Source of the DNA: Pycnopodia helianthoides
Lineage: Eukaryota; Echinodermata; Asteroidea; Forcipulatida; Asteriidae
DNA: 64,000 nt
Direction of reading: 5' to 3'
NCBI GenBank assembly: GCA_032158295.1
Contig: CM063243.1
Location: forward strand, 7,634,948 to 7,698,947
The number at the start of each line of letters is the position of its first letter. Within the stretch, counting starts at the first letter, position 1. The notes beneath the pieces were generated by a model. That model had not been told where the DNA came from and did no database searches. It worked only from the letters and a program-made list of their open reading frames with translations. The position numbers and the translations under genes were made by a program. Shown here piece after piece: positions 1-13,400 of this stretch.

Positions 1-870
1 TTATAACTAAATATGCAGACGACACAGCCCTGACAGGGCTTATCACAAATAATGATAAAGTAGGATATAGAAATGAAATAACTAATTTTCTTGACTGGTG
101 TGAAAGAAACCATCTAATACTGAATGTAAAAAAAAAATAAAGAAATTATATTTGATTTCCGTAAAACCTCTAACACTGTTGAACTTTTAGAAATCAATAT
201 GGTATCTGTTGAGGTTTTCCAAGAAATCAAGTATTTGGGTACACTTATCGATAGCAAACTAAACTGGAATACAAATACTACCCAAATGTGTAAAAGAGCT
301 TATCAACAGCTTTACTTTTTAAGAAAACTGAAATCGTTTAACGTAACCACCAATACTTTTTTATCGAGTACAATTCCATCTATCTTAAGTTTCTGTTATA
401 TTTGTTGGAATAATTTACTCTCAAGCAAATTGTAAGAAGGCTAGCAGGATTATTGAAGCAGACACTAAGAGCATGCAAGAAATCATGGAAGATTACATAA
501 TGACTCAGTTCAATAAGATTCTTTGTGATCCACTCTGGCAGGGCAACTATGTCTCAAGACCAACAGATTTAAGAATTCCTTTCTACCTAGCGCAATTAAC
601 CTTTTTAACAGTAGTTGGTTGAGATAACATGGTGCATTTTTTAATTTTTTGTACATTCTTGTGTATGTTATGTTCTGTATAAATATGCCCTCAACCTTTT
701 TTATTACTGTAATTTTGTATATTTGTATTCGTGTTTTTTGTTTGTTTATGCCTTTACTTGTATTGATTCTCCTTATAAACAGAGAAGACAAATTTCATGC
801 TTTTTATCTTGACAATAAATATTTTGAATTTTTTGAATCTTTGAAGTTTATTCGTAAACGGGTCATCTGA
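1..870 (+). mobile_element. Decayed non-LTR retrotransposon, 3' half of reverse transcriptase
   Basis: The first frame (from base 3) reads KYADDTALTG, the reverse transcriptase catalytic YADD box, followed by a stop after an A-run near 138. Another frame then continues with the family-typical stretch YLGTLIDSKLNW and runs to about 434. A third frame gives QIVRRLAGLLKQT (about 428-470) and an RT C-terminal tail with NKILCDP (about 510-610). The T-rich remainder to about 870, with an AATAAA at about 813, looks like the element's 3' untranslated tail. The copy is 5' truncated by the window edge and broken by at least two frameshifts, so it is dead. The clade is probably CR1/Rex-like, but I cannot fix it. 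Confidence 0.8.
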
Positions 871-1278
871 CTGCAACCAAAAGAGGATAATCTGAAGCTT
901 TCTGAAACATTTATAAGCGTTAGCCATTATTCAGTTTGAAAATGCTTTGCTAAACAAGACCTCATCTGACGTCAAGTGGTTAAGAATGTCCTTTTCCTAT
1001 CCTGAAGTTTTGTAACTTGCTTCTTCCTTTGTTATTTGTTTCTCCAAACAGTACCATACATGTATTGTAAATGATCTCCCTTATGTGCTATTTTGCTGCC
1101 CTCAGTAGCCTTCTTGATTCTTTTCAAAGTGTTCCATCTGACTTTAATGAATGAGTCCCCTTCTATGATGTTATTTCTTCTCTTTTTATCATCACCAAGT
1201 TCTTTTCTCACAATTCATCCTCAACCTCTAGCTATAAACACATCAATTACCTCACTGTTTTGCTCTTTTCAACCCAAG
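871..1278. other. FUT8 intron sequence upstream of the first visible exon
   Basis: No coding signal is seen. The last 30 bases are pyrimidine-rich and end in an AG at 1277-1278, which serves as the acceptor for the first visible FUT8 exon. The N-terminal FUT8 exons (cytoplasmic tail, membrane anchor, most of the coiled coil) are not found here and should lie to the left. Confidence 0.6.
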
Positions 1279-1477
1279 ATGACCCAGCTGTACATTCTTC
1301 CTGTAGTAGTGGGCCAAGCGCAGAGAGTGAGAAACTTAGACGTCGTATTCACAATGATGTGGTGGAGATATGGTACTTCTTAAAGTCTGAACTGCAGAAG
1401 ATTAAGCTGCTGAGTACCAATGAAAAAATGAAAGAGAAGGTCAACCAAATACTGGTGGATGGTGGGCACCAACAAAG
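1279..1477 (+). CDS. FUT8: FUT8 exon: end of stem/coiled-coil region
   Basis: The reading frame contains [20 protein letters not shown] and then SELQKIK and [11 protein letters not shown], matching the helical region of FUT8 just before the catalytic domain. The donor is AG|GTAAAG at 1477/1478, splitting an Arg codon completed by the next exon. The acceptor is inferred: a pyrimidine tract ends in AG at 1278. In-frame alternatives at about 1285 or 1304 would shorten a poorly conserved start, so the 5' boundary is less sure than the 3' one. Confidence 0.85.
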
Positions 1478-4400
1478 GTAAAGTTTAAATAAAAATTATC
1501 ATTCATGCTTGTTTTTTTTCACGGTTTTCCCTGTCTGTCAGTTGAAAGTTTGTTTAAAATGTGACATGGTTTGATGCAACCTTTTACTCAACATAGTTAT
1601 TGATAACAGTCATTGAAAGTTTTTAAACTTTAAAATAATTTTAAGATTTTTATTCTAATAATTTTAACAGTATGAATTTTTAACTGGTATCAAGCATACA
1701 TGTTTATCAAATCAAGCATCTAGCAAAATAAGTTAAGAAAATTCAGCCTCATTGGGAAAAAAGTTTGAGATTTAGAGTCTCTTTTGAGATCACTGTAGTT
1801 TTCATATATGCAAACTTTATTTGATAATGATAATAAATCTGATAGTAAATGAGTATTTATAAAGGGAAAATTAAATCTTACTTTTTGAAAGAGAAAATTA
1901 ATTCCTTTAGTCTGGTTTTCATCCACCAAAATCACCCAAAATTTTCTAAAACCCATTGGCTAATATTGCTTGATTTTGATGGGTTCGGTGATGGGGCCAG
2001 CATTGTAAAATAAACAGAGTCCCTAGATTTTGTCATAGACTTACCTATCATTTTATTTTTGAGGATTTGGGACAATCTCTAGCCAAAAATAATAAAAAAT
2101 CTAGGGAGCTAGGTTTAAATACGACATACATACAACCTGTGTCAAATCAGTGGTCATCTTCTTTTTTTAAACAACAAAAAATGGTTTATGTTTTGTGCAG
2201 GGTTTTGTGCACTTTACATACAGTATTCATGTGCTTATTGCGCTTGTGGCATTAAAAATCCACAAAAGTGATTTTGGAGGTCAGTGATTTGGGAGGACTA
2301 CAAATGCTATTTCCTTGACTTTGACAGTATTGCAGATAAAAGTTTTTCAAGAGTATTGATCACAAAACCATCAGCATGTAATGTTGAAAATTTTAATCTG
2401 ATTATCAAGGAAGACTTATTTTCTTGTTCTTTGATTATATGGGGGAAGTTTGCAGCGATTAAAAATCCTACAACCTTAACCCAGGAGAATTAAACTGAGC
2501 CAATTGGCCAAATGCCCTATAAACCTTGCCCTACCCCTCAACAGATAACTGGGTACTGCCTGGCAAACTTCGCCTGGCAAGCCTCTAGTCACCAATCTCA
2601 TCACATTTACATAGAAATTTCATAAATATACCCCAGACATAATACAAACCAAAAAGTCGTGTAATTTTTATATCCACATAAAGGAACATTACAGAATTGG
2701 TTTTCGCTAACAAAACAGTTGCTGGCAGTGTAAGCACTTTATGTAATCCACCATATACATAAACTGACAAACCTGTAGAAGTTTGAGATCGATCGGCCAT
2801 CTGGGTCACTAGAAAATAGTGAAAAACCGATTACACATTTGCATGAAATCATATAGATTCAACAAGTGAATAAAACGCTCACTGAGCGATAAACTCCAAT
2901 CGGAAAATTAGTTTATTCATTTCTCATAAAATATGGCATTTCAGACAGAAATATTTCAATGTAAGTTTTATGTAAATCTGTGATAAAAAAGTATATTTTA
3001 CAAGTTTTTTTCTTACCAATTCTGTAATGTTCCTTTAATAAAAGTAATTTGGGTTCATGGGATATTCTTTTCAACTTCGGCTTGGTCGGGGTGAAGGAGC
3101 ACCTGATACCTGCAGGCAGTCTTTGAATAGTTTGAATAATAGTAAAGGAGAATGCATTAAGCGTTTCACTCAAACTAAACTAGTTGAACCAACTTAAATA
3201 TGTACATACCAACACCAACAGAGTTCTCTTGGTGGTCAACCTACATAATTGGAATAGTGAACAGTTGTTCACACTGCATTGTGACACTACTGTTCAAGTC
3301 TTGCGAGTATCAAAAAACGAAAAAGCAACTCGAGCGAAGATTATATTTGTTTAAATCAAATCTTCTTAACAAATTATATTTGTACAAAATTCTAGAAAAT
3401 AAAAATACCCATAGCAATTTGTTATAAATGCAATTAAAATTGTTTTATAAAAATAAATACTTTGAAACAAAATTAAAACTTGGAATGAGGATGCTTATTT
3501 TGTAGAAACCCCACTTGCCGATCATGATTAAATTTGTGCGACTATTACATAGGTTTAATAATAACATGAACGTAAGTAAATTCTTAGTTGTTTACAAGTA
3601 ACCAGAAACGGAGGTCAAGTCTTACTCTCAGGTTTTCTTTGTAGATTTGTTAAGTTTCTTTCACTTTAATATATTTCATGGACAAATTTTACTTTCCCAA
3701 CAATCAGTTGCCAACAATATGAGATCATTTCTATAGTAATAACCCATGTTAAACTAAAGCATTTGAAGAAACAGAATTGCACACTTGTAAAACTTCACTG
3801 GCTGGAACCAACTTGGTCCTAGAAATTCAAATACGCACCAGCCTTGCACGTTCTATTGTCAGCACAGTTCATTCTTGTTTGTGCGATGAATTTTTGCTTT
3901 ATTTACTATTAGCACGGCTATATGTCTGCCAGGGGCTAGGGAGATCCCAATTTTGACCCCATTTATCTAAACAAAAATTATGTTTCCATAACCCAGGTTT
4001 CTGATCTGGTTTTAGTACATGTAGATAGTAGAAAGGGATTAATCAGACCATTTGCACAAGGCATGAGTAGTGTGGAACAGATAGTGACCAGTGACCTGTA
4101 ACGTTACTGAATGCTGCATTAAAATGATGTGTACACAAAAATGGCTTCATCCAACCATGCAGTTAATTATCATTATTCTCTATTAACTGATTAATATTAT
4201 TGACTTCAGAGTGGCTAGAAAATTAATTAAGTACTTTATTTATTCTCCTGCAGTACCAGGAGACCACACTCCTGCAATGAATAACAAATTGATTTTATGA
4301 TATGAATATTGATACTATTTAACAACAGTGTGTGCTACAGCATGTGGAAATAATAACTATTATCCTGTCATTTGGAGAAAAGATGATTTTGTTTGAATCT

Positions 4401-7400
4401 GTTTGATTGTATATACTCACATGCTGAGCTAGTATCTGCATTGTGTTATAATGAGTGGGGTAATACGTCAAGCAGTGAACTCTGGAGCTTCATTCTTTGA
4501 ACATAAAGGATGTACTCATCAGCAGACTCATGGTGGCCTAATTTCATAAACATGTCAACATGATTTAGGAGAAGAAAACAAATTGATAAGCAAGTATACT
4601 TGTTGAGAAAAACAAGTACAAGAACATGCCAGTTTTGTGAAGGTTCAAAGCAGGGGGTTTCTGCTGATTTTGGAACATTTCTTAGAAGATTTTCATTAAG
4701 TTCTACTTCTTATTGTAAGCAAAGCAAAATGTTGGCAGCTCTTCATCTGTGATGCAACAACGCAAATCCATTGTGCGATAATCTATACACACTTGCACTT
4801 CAGGTAATTTTGTTATATATTCAACGTGTTTATTGGAAAGCAGCTTTTACTAGACATTTGTTATCAGTGTTTCTCCTGCCTATTCAAATGTGAGGTGGCC
4901 CGCCTCACTTTTTTGTTGTTGCCAATAGTGCAAACTCACTGAAAATATTGTTTAAATAATGTTTAAATTGTTTTCTCCCATCCAAAGACAATGGGTTGTG
5001 TGGATAAACACTAGAACTTGGGTTTACCACAAATTTTTAAGCATTTACTCACATCCGCATTGTTTAAATCTAAAACTTTTTACTTTTTAGCTTTTGCTAG
5101 ACTATAGCGTTTACTTATATAAATAAAAATGGTTTGGATAAAAAGGAGTAAGTGCTTCAGATTTTGAGTATTTACTCGTCAGTTTCTAAGGCTGGGTCAG
5201 GGCAACCTTGAAAAGGAACAACCAAACACTAGTATACTAAATGGCAGCGTTAATGAGTGTCGTTGGTAGGAAAAGGTATAATATGCACAGAGAAAAGAGT
5301 GTCGGAAATCATAACACAAACAGCTGTACCAGTTTGAGGAATTAAATACCAGTTAAGTGCTGATACCCAAATGCCATTTTCTTGAGTGTACACTCTTTCT
5401 CTGCTTTATCTTTATGTATAACTGAGACTTTGCAAGAAGCACCTTGTAGAGTTTTACAAGTTTCACATAAAAAATTTGCTTGCAATCTGCAGGTGCAGTA
5501 TGCGTTTTTCTTCATCATGCAGATTTTCAGGGTCAGAATCACTACTGCAGTGTGTATCAGCCATGATGAGATCTTATTTAACCACAATATATTATGTTAC
5601 AGTTTGCACTGTATGTACTGTGTCTGTACTGAATGAACTTACGCACAGTGGATTCTCCATTGTTAAACTTATTGGATGTGCAATGAATCACAAGTATGAA
5701 GCATTTACTGGTACTACCATTTCAATTAGCAAGTGCAGAACAGTGTTTATGTAGATAATTATGTTTTAATTAGTTTTGGTTCTTCCCAGCGCAATCTGTA
5801 GGTATTTTAATTGCATTTTTAAAGAATTTTGTTGACTTTGGTATTCACTCTAGAAAACTGTGTGGTTGTATTTTATGTCTACCAATTTTCTTTGAGGTGG
5901 ACAGAATTTTGCCTTTATCTTTAGGAAACTCATACGGTGATGAGCATCCTTGACTGTTTTTGACATACATGTAGAGCTGTTTAATGTGTGTAAGTCTACT
6001 AAGTTACAATTTTCACACAATACCATTATGCATACAGTTACTCAGTCTGCCATGCCTTCTACATGTACTATATTGACAATGGTTATTTAATAGACATATG
6101 ACAATGGACATTTTCACTAGAATAATTATTCATAATGACCAAAATTGATTGCCAATCATTTGCCATAGTAATGTACTACCAAATATAGATAGCTTAATGA
6201 TCTTATTAAAAATGAACTTTTTGAAAACTCAGTTCTGAATTATATTTTTTAAGTAGAAACAAGTATTCAAAGCTCCTTCCAAGTACCTTCATAATTAAAA
6301 TTTGACAGCTAGAAAACAAGGTTTCGTACAAAGTACGCTGTACATATTTAGAACGTCTAAAACAGAGCCAAATTTATGAGGAGTTTATTGCATTTACAAG
6401 CGGACAGCTTTTATGTAATTGCATTTTACTGGCCTTCAGGCATAGTGATGAAGAGTAGTGGGTTACCGTAATACATCATCCATTTTTATTGCTGTTAAGA
6501 CAACTGTCTGGTGGTTTAACATGGGAACTACCATTTTTTCAACATACAGTACAAGCGAGATAGTTATTCTGGAATTATTGCATTTAAATACATATGAAAT
6601 GTTGAAGCTCTAGACAGTCTGTGCATTGCGATATCAATTACATTTACTAATTGGTAGGCCTATACTATAAAATGCATTTATTAGTATGGAGGCAGGAGTC
6701 CTAGTTAACAAGAATGGTATTTTTTAAAGTAAATAATGGAAATTGTGGGGTGAAAGCAAGTGTATAAATCAATAATTTCAACTGTAGTCTGCAAAGGACA
6801 CAGTAAAAGTGTTAATGCAGAAATGCAGTTACCCTCTGTGACGTTCTTTGGGTAAAATTACCTACAGGGTATGGTTGACATGAATGTTGTGACTAGGCAC
6901 TCTGCTTAAAATACATGCATTTGATATAGAAGACTGCACTTTTCTGAATGATCGAGATTAAACATTTTTTAGAATTGAACATGTATTGGCAAGAAGAGTA
7001 ATACTACGTATTTGATAATATTGTTTGTGATGAGTGCAGGTGAGTTACATGTATTTAGAATGGATGTTTTTAAAGAATATTATGGGTACCTCATTGGGGT
7101 CAATCATTCAGTATGTATACAATGTGACTTATGTAATTGCATATTTACAGAAGAGCCATAGAGCCATAGACTTATGCAGGCACAAACTGTAAAGCACAAT
7201 GGAAATGAAACAAAATCTAATATTTTAATTAAGGGGATGATACATGTAAATGGTAAATTTCAACTGTCTGCGTCCACAAACCACTCAATGCGCCGTATTT
7301 TTGACCGCGTGAGGGCGCTCTCAAAAATAATTGTATCACTTCCGGGGTATAACTGTGTACAGTTTTAACATCGGCGTTCTGTCACTTCTGTGTGCGAGAG

Positions 7401-10400
7401 AGTTTAGTCAGTGCTTCTAGAATCTAAGGTGGATTACTAACGGCTCCTTTAAAGAAATAAAGAGCCCTGCATCTAATCTTAAAAAATATCAGAACTGGCA
7501 GTAAAGCGTGGCTCATCCTTTCCTCTTTATACTTATAGAAACAACTGTTCCCCGCAAACAAAAACTGCTTCAAATACTTCCTCGAGACAGTTAAGGACTG
7601 GAACACATTACTACCATCACGGAAAATAAGACCTTTAAAGGAGCCGTTATTACCTTAGATTCTAGAAGCACTGACTAAACTCTCTTGCGCACAGAAGTGA
7701 CAGAACGCCGATGCTAAACTGTACACAGGTAGCTGAGCAGACGATAAATTATACCCCCGGAAGTGATACAATTATTTTTGAGAGCGCCCTCACGAGGTCA
7801 AAAATATGGTGCATTCATTCAGGTGCTTTTTCCACAAACTTGTTTTGATGAGAATTCTTGTGTACAAAGGGCAAACAATGTGCAGTATTCTTGCCAGCCA
7901 GGAAATTCATTGGAATGTTCCCAGTCATTCTTTTGTAAAAACTTACATGGTCTGTTGAACAAACCAGTGTTGTAAAAATCAACCAGAAAAAGTATCTGTT
8001 TGTTACCAAGACCTTGAGGTATGAGACATGCAGTGTCTGGTAGTTCACATTACACCTTTACTGTTAAAAACCTAAGATTAAACCAAAAAAAGGGAATTCA
8101 GCAGCACAACTATTTTGGTCATGATGATCGGAGAATGCAACTTTCTTCTGAAGTCAAAAAAATAATAATTGAGTTATGGTTAGATAACAATGACTCTGCT
8201 TTTCCCAAATTTCTAAGATTTAGAAATTGCCTCACTGGTCAGATGCCTCAGGATAGGAGTGGAATGCTGCAAATGGCACTACTTATATTAGAGGTCACTG
8301 TAATGATACTGAGAAGTTAAAAGCTCTACCTTTAGCTTTTGGCCTCCTTTTTGCCTTGAAGTCTTTCTGCAGCAAACTTCTTAATGCACATATGTAAAAC
8401 ACTTGGCTTATAAAGGCGGCAATGGATGATTAAAATCAGGAGAATGCAATGACTTAGCCAAGGAATTATGACTTTTGAGTATCAATTAAGTTTTATTATT
8501 TACTAAACTATTTTTTGTTTATTGTTTTGATTTCAGAGCCATCCTTGTAGATATCTATAACTTGAGCAGGATAGATAATAATGCTGCATGGAGAGACAAT
8601 GAGGCTAAAGAATTAAGCGATTTGGTGCAAAGAAGGTTCCAATATATGCAGGTAAGTCTTCTAGCTGGTAATCGGAGATGCAACTTTTCCCATTTGAACA
8701 GGCATGTCAGACCTCTGTGTTTATCCAGATTTTCACATTTTTTAATTCCAAAATTTGCATTTTTTACGTGAATCCCTGTAAGTTGTGTAAGAAATCATGA
8801 CCACTTTATAAAAATATCAAACTATATATTAAGCTCCCCCAAATGAAGTGTAAAAAATAGCACTTCAGCAAGCTAAGAAAAATTGGCTGTGTCTGAATGA
8901 GGAGTAAGCTAGAATGCTAATGGTTGTCTAGTTCAAACTAGAAAGCCTATGTTTCAAATGGCTCTAAACGTTTAAAAGGTTCTATAATGCTGTTTTATGA
9001 TGCACTAATTTTCCAATAGGATGTAAACCAGTGTCTTAGCCTGGAATTTAGGAAGTGGAAGCTCACAACATGAGCACGAAGTCTGTCTCGGCCGGGCTTC
9101 CAGGGCCCGCTTCAGGGCCCTGGAAGCTCTGGCTACTGTAGATGCTGTAGGTGGTTTCTGATGCATTTCTGGCACCTATTTCTCCGGTACAAGTGAACTG
9201 TTTTGATTTGATTTTTTTGCTTTTTTGAACTGAAAAAGAGAGGCTTTACAGCAAAAATAGATTGTAAAGATAAAAGACTGGATGAAAGTTATTGTTTGGG
9301 TTAAAATTGTTAATGAGAAGAAATCAGTGAGTCAGTGACAGCCTATACTGTTGTGAATGGGCACTATTACCATCTGTGTGGTTGCTGCATGTACATATCC
9401 TGAGTATGCAAGGCCTCAAGCTACTTCATCTGTATAGCTACTGTCAACTTCTGAATGTGAGTTTGATTATTAATAATAATACAATTAAAAATAATGTTTA
9501 AACTTTTGGAGGTGTTAGGCGCTATATAAATGCAGTTGTTATTTTTTTTATTATTATTATTACAATGATGCCATGTAGCTATTTAAGATCAGTGAATGTT
9601 CATTTTGCTTGTAAACATAAAACTGTTTAATCCATTTTAAGAATATATGTGACACTGACACTTTGATTGTAAATATATATTCAATTGTATAAATATGTTG
9701 ATATATTAAGACTGAAAAAATCACTATCTTTGTTGCTGCAATTTCATGTCAATGTAGTATTAGTATTGCAATAAACCTGTTCTCCTAATTAGCTGTTCCG
9801 ACATTTTGTAGGAACAGGTATTGTTTTCGTCAAGATTTTTATTATTTTTATTATTATTATTATTATTCTTTCTCTCTGTCTAAATCCCCATAGCATTTGT
9901 ACACGATTTTGTTTAGACCTTAAATTCAACTTGGTAAATTATAAAATAGTCAAATCCTATATCAAATTGAAGCTTAGGACATAAGCTTTACTCTTAATGT
10001 AAAATTTTTTAATATTCTTAGTTAATTAATCACGTGATCATCATTTGCATATTTAATTAGTAAATCTTTGCAGCACCATATCTCAAGAAGTACACGCGCG
10101 ATTTTGAAACTTTTTGTAGTTATAGACTCCTTGGGCATTGGAGATTAGGCTTAGGTAACCGTGACCTCAAGTTGACCTTTACTTCCGGGTCAACCGGAAG
10201 TGGGACCATATCTCAAGAATTATACAACCGATTTTCAAACTTTCTTCAGTTATAGACTCCTTAGGCATTAAATATTAACTTTGAAAAACCGTGACCCCAA
10301 GTTGACCTCGACTTCTGGGTCAACCGGAAGTGGGACCATATCTCAAGAAATATACAACCGATTTTCAAACTTTTTTTCAGTCATAGACTCCTTGGGCATT

Positions 10401-13400
10401 GGAGATTAGCCTTAGGTAATCGTGACCCCATGTTGACCTCAACTTCCGCGTCAACCGGAAGTGGGACCATATCTCAAGTACTATACAACCGATTTTCAAA
10501 CTTTTTTTCAGTTTTAGACTCCTTGGCATTAAAAATAAACTTGGAAAAACCGTGACCCCAAGTTGACCTCTACTTCCGGGTCACCCGGAAGTCTACTTCC
10601 GGGTCACCCGGAATATCTCAAGAACTATACAACCGATTTTCAATTTTTTTTTCAGTTATAGACTCCTCAGGCATTAATATTGACTTTGAAAAACCGTGAC
10701 CTCTTGTTGACCTCTTCTTCCGGGTCAACCGGAAGTGGGACCATATCTCAAGAACTATACAACATTTTTCTAACTTTCTTTCAGTTATAGACTCCTTGAT
10801 CATTTTAGCACATTATCCAAGCAAAACAACACGGAACAGCTTTGTGTTTGTTCACAAACACCTAATGTCTAGTTTTTTTTGTAGTAATATATTTTGTATT
10901 GGATATATCATGATTTTTGAAACCTGTACAGTTGTGCAATACTTATCTAAAGTAAAAGGACTAGATTTATTTCATTTCATTCGCTGAATTGCACTTCCAA
11001 ACAAAGTTTAAATTTTGTAAAAACAACAATTTCAAAGTATACTAAAAGAAACTTGGATAAAAAATGATCATGCAGTGTTTTTGTTCTATAATTGACTGGT
11101 TGCTCAAAGTGTATTTAAAAAAAATAAATCCTCAACCAATTAAGTACTTTACTTCTAAAAAAAATCAACGATTCTTCTTTATGTTATATGCTTTTTTCTA
11201 TTTCAACTTCCATAGACCATTCAGTATTTTGGACGGCAACCAGTTGTTCAAAATTCGTACACGATGTTTTTTTTTATGTAAATGGCATTAAGGCAGACGC
11301 AATTGAGTGTACTGCGGCATGTGTTTCGTAGTGAAGGAAACTTTTGATCACATAATGTGCGTCTTCCCATCTAGCAATGTTGTCTTTCTTCATGGTATCG
11401 CCGAAGCAGCACGAACATGATTGGGACAGGCTGATTTGGCTGATTTCTGACTGGCTGCTTTCCGATTGGCCGAAACGCAATCTATTTGTGTGAATAGTTA
11501 AGACGAAGTGCTTCTCACAGCGCTACCATCCCATAGTATTTATCACCTCGATCCCACAGATGTGCTTGCTCCTAACGTGGTAAACTTTATAGTTAGGGGG
11601 TGAAGGAAGGGCGTGTAGCCGTGGGAACGAAAAGGCAAGGGAAATTCCCTCGGTGAGAAATCACCTCGCGGTTGGGAAACGTTGGGCAAACGTAGTTACG
11701 CAACATGGGAATCAGAATAAACATCGAGACACAAGCTTCAGAGATTGCAACGTTCAATTGTTGAGGTAGAAACCAGCCGTTCTGTTTTCATGGAATATGG
11801 ATATTAAATTCAGTGATTTTATCCATACAGTCATGTCTTGTTTGTTTATTTTATTGGTGCCCACGCCCTCCCCCTGCATGCGGTAAAACCCCTTTTCCGT
11901 ATTCACAATTTTTTCACGATATATTGACATATCGGTGATATTAACCCGACGATATATCGCCAGTCAAAATTAACGATATCTAAGCTACCATGGAGGAAGG
12001 TGTTTTACTGGAAGACGACATGATCGATGTCGTTATTTGACAGGTCAATAAAGACCTCGGAACTTTGGAAGCAATTGGTCGGAAGCTACAAGATGAAGTC
12101 TATGATCGCGATCTGGCTCCCCGCGTTAAATGTATGCATTCGAACGCCAACGATTTTTACCAAAATGTACACCAGACTAAGGCCGCACATCACGCTCTTT
12201 CCCATCATGATCGCGATCTGAGTTCGTTCGAATCCACTCTCGTTAGTGTCGAGCACAGTGTCACGGCTGCACCGACGTGCGGGCTCAATCAAATTTAGAT
12301 TCGAAAAGAAGAAGGAAAACTGGTTTAAAAAAATCTCAGCTTTACTATCTGCAGTTTTAAAACTTTTCCACAAACAAAACAACAAATAAAGTTCAGTAAT
12401 TTTTCACTGAAATTATAAAAATTAGACAACATGGCTTCAACCAACATTACCTTGCCGTGCATCAAAATGTTTCCCGTGTTTTCAGCCCAACTGGCCATGC
12501 TAACACGGCTTGCACGGCTCGCTAGCTAACACGTTGGTGTAAACACTGTCTGCCATGCTCAGTAACCCCCTTCTGCCCTCTGACCTCGGACGATAGAGTC
12601 CACTGACATTTTCCTGCAGATTTAGCATGCTATGCATGGTCATCAGTTTCCTTGTCCTTCTGTCAGTGACATCTAGATCTTCTCTAGTCCACTCAACGAG
12701 CAAAAAGTGTACATCCATATAAAAAGGGTTTTAAGTTTTTCATTAAAAGTGGCTACTTTGTGCCAACTGAGTTCATGTTTTGATACTCAAGGCCAGCCAT
12801 ACAAAAGAAATGGTCTATATGTATGACCAGTGCAGGGTTATAGATATCATCCCCCCCCCCAGATTAACAAATTATTCAACTTGAAATGATGCTATTTTCA
12901 ATATATTAAAAATATTATTGGTTTAAAACTGTCAACTCTTTCCCCAGAATCCTGCTGACTGCAGCAAAGCCAAGAAGATTGTATGTAACTTGAACAAGGG
13001 TTGTGGGTATGGCTGCCAGGTACACCATGTTGCATATTGTATGATAGTAGCTTACGGTACACAGCGGACATTGATTCTACAATCTAAAGGATGGCGCTAT
13101 GCACCAGAAGGATGGGAGAAGTTTTTTCTTCCATTGAGTGAGACATGTGTGGATCGAAGAGGGGAAAGTACAACTAGATGGGGATGTAAGTATTTTTTTA
13201 CAACCAACTATTCTTTTAATTATGCCCCTATTCTGCTATTTAGTGTGAAGTGACACCACCATAAACATGCCCACAGCACAATAAGTATCAGAAGCCCAAG
13301 AAAAATGCTTTGAGTTTTGTTTTTTAACATTTATACAAAACAAAATATAAAGTTCTGGTCTTGCCTTAAGTATTTCATATCAACTGCTTTTGAACAGTAA

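Larger units (their letters stand above)
1478..8536 (+). other. FUT8 intron (7.06 kb)
   Basis: The intron is bounded by GTAAAG and a TTTCAG acceptor. It holds a TTAA-type MITE (2682-3034), a copy of a dispersed repeat (3290-3560) and a foldback element (7288-7814). I see nothing recognisable in 1478-2680, in most of 3561-7287, or in 7815-8536. All ORFs there are short and without family resemblance. Confidence 0.8.
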
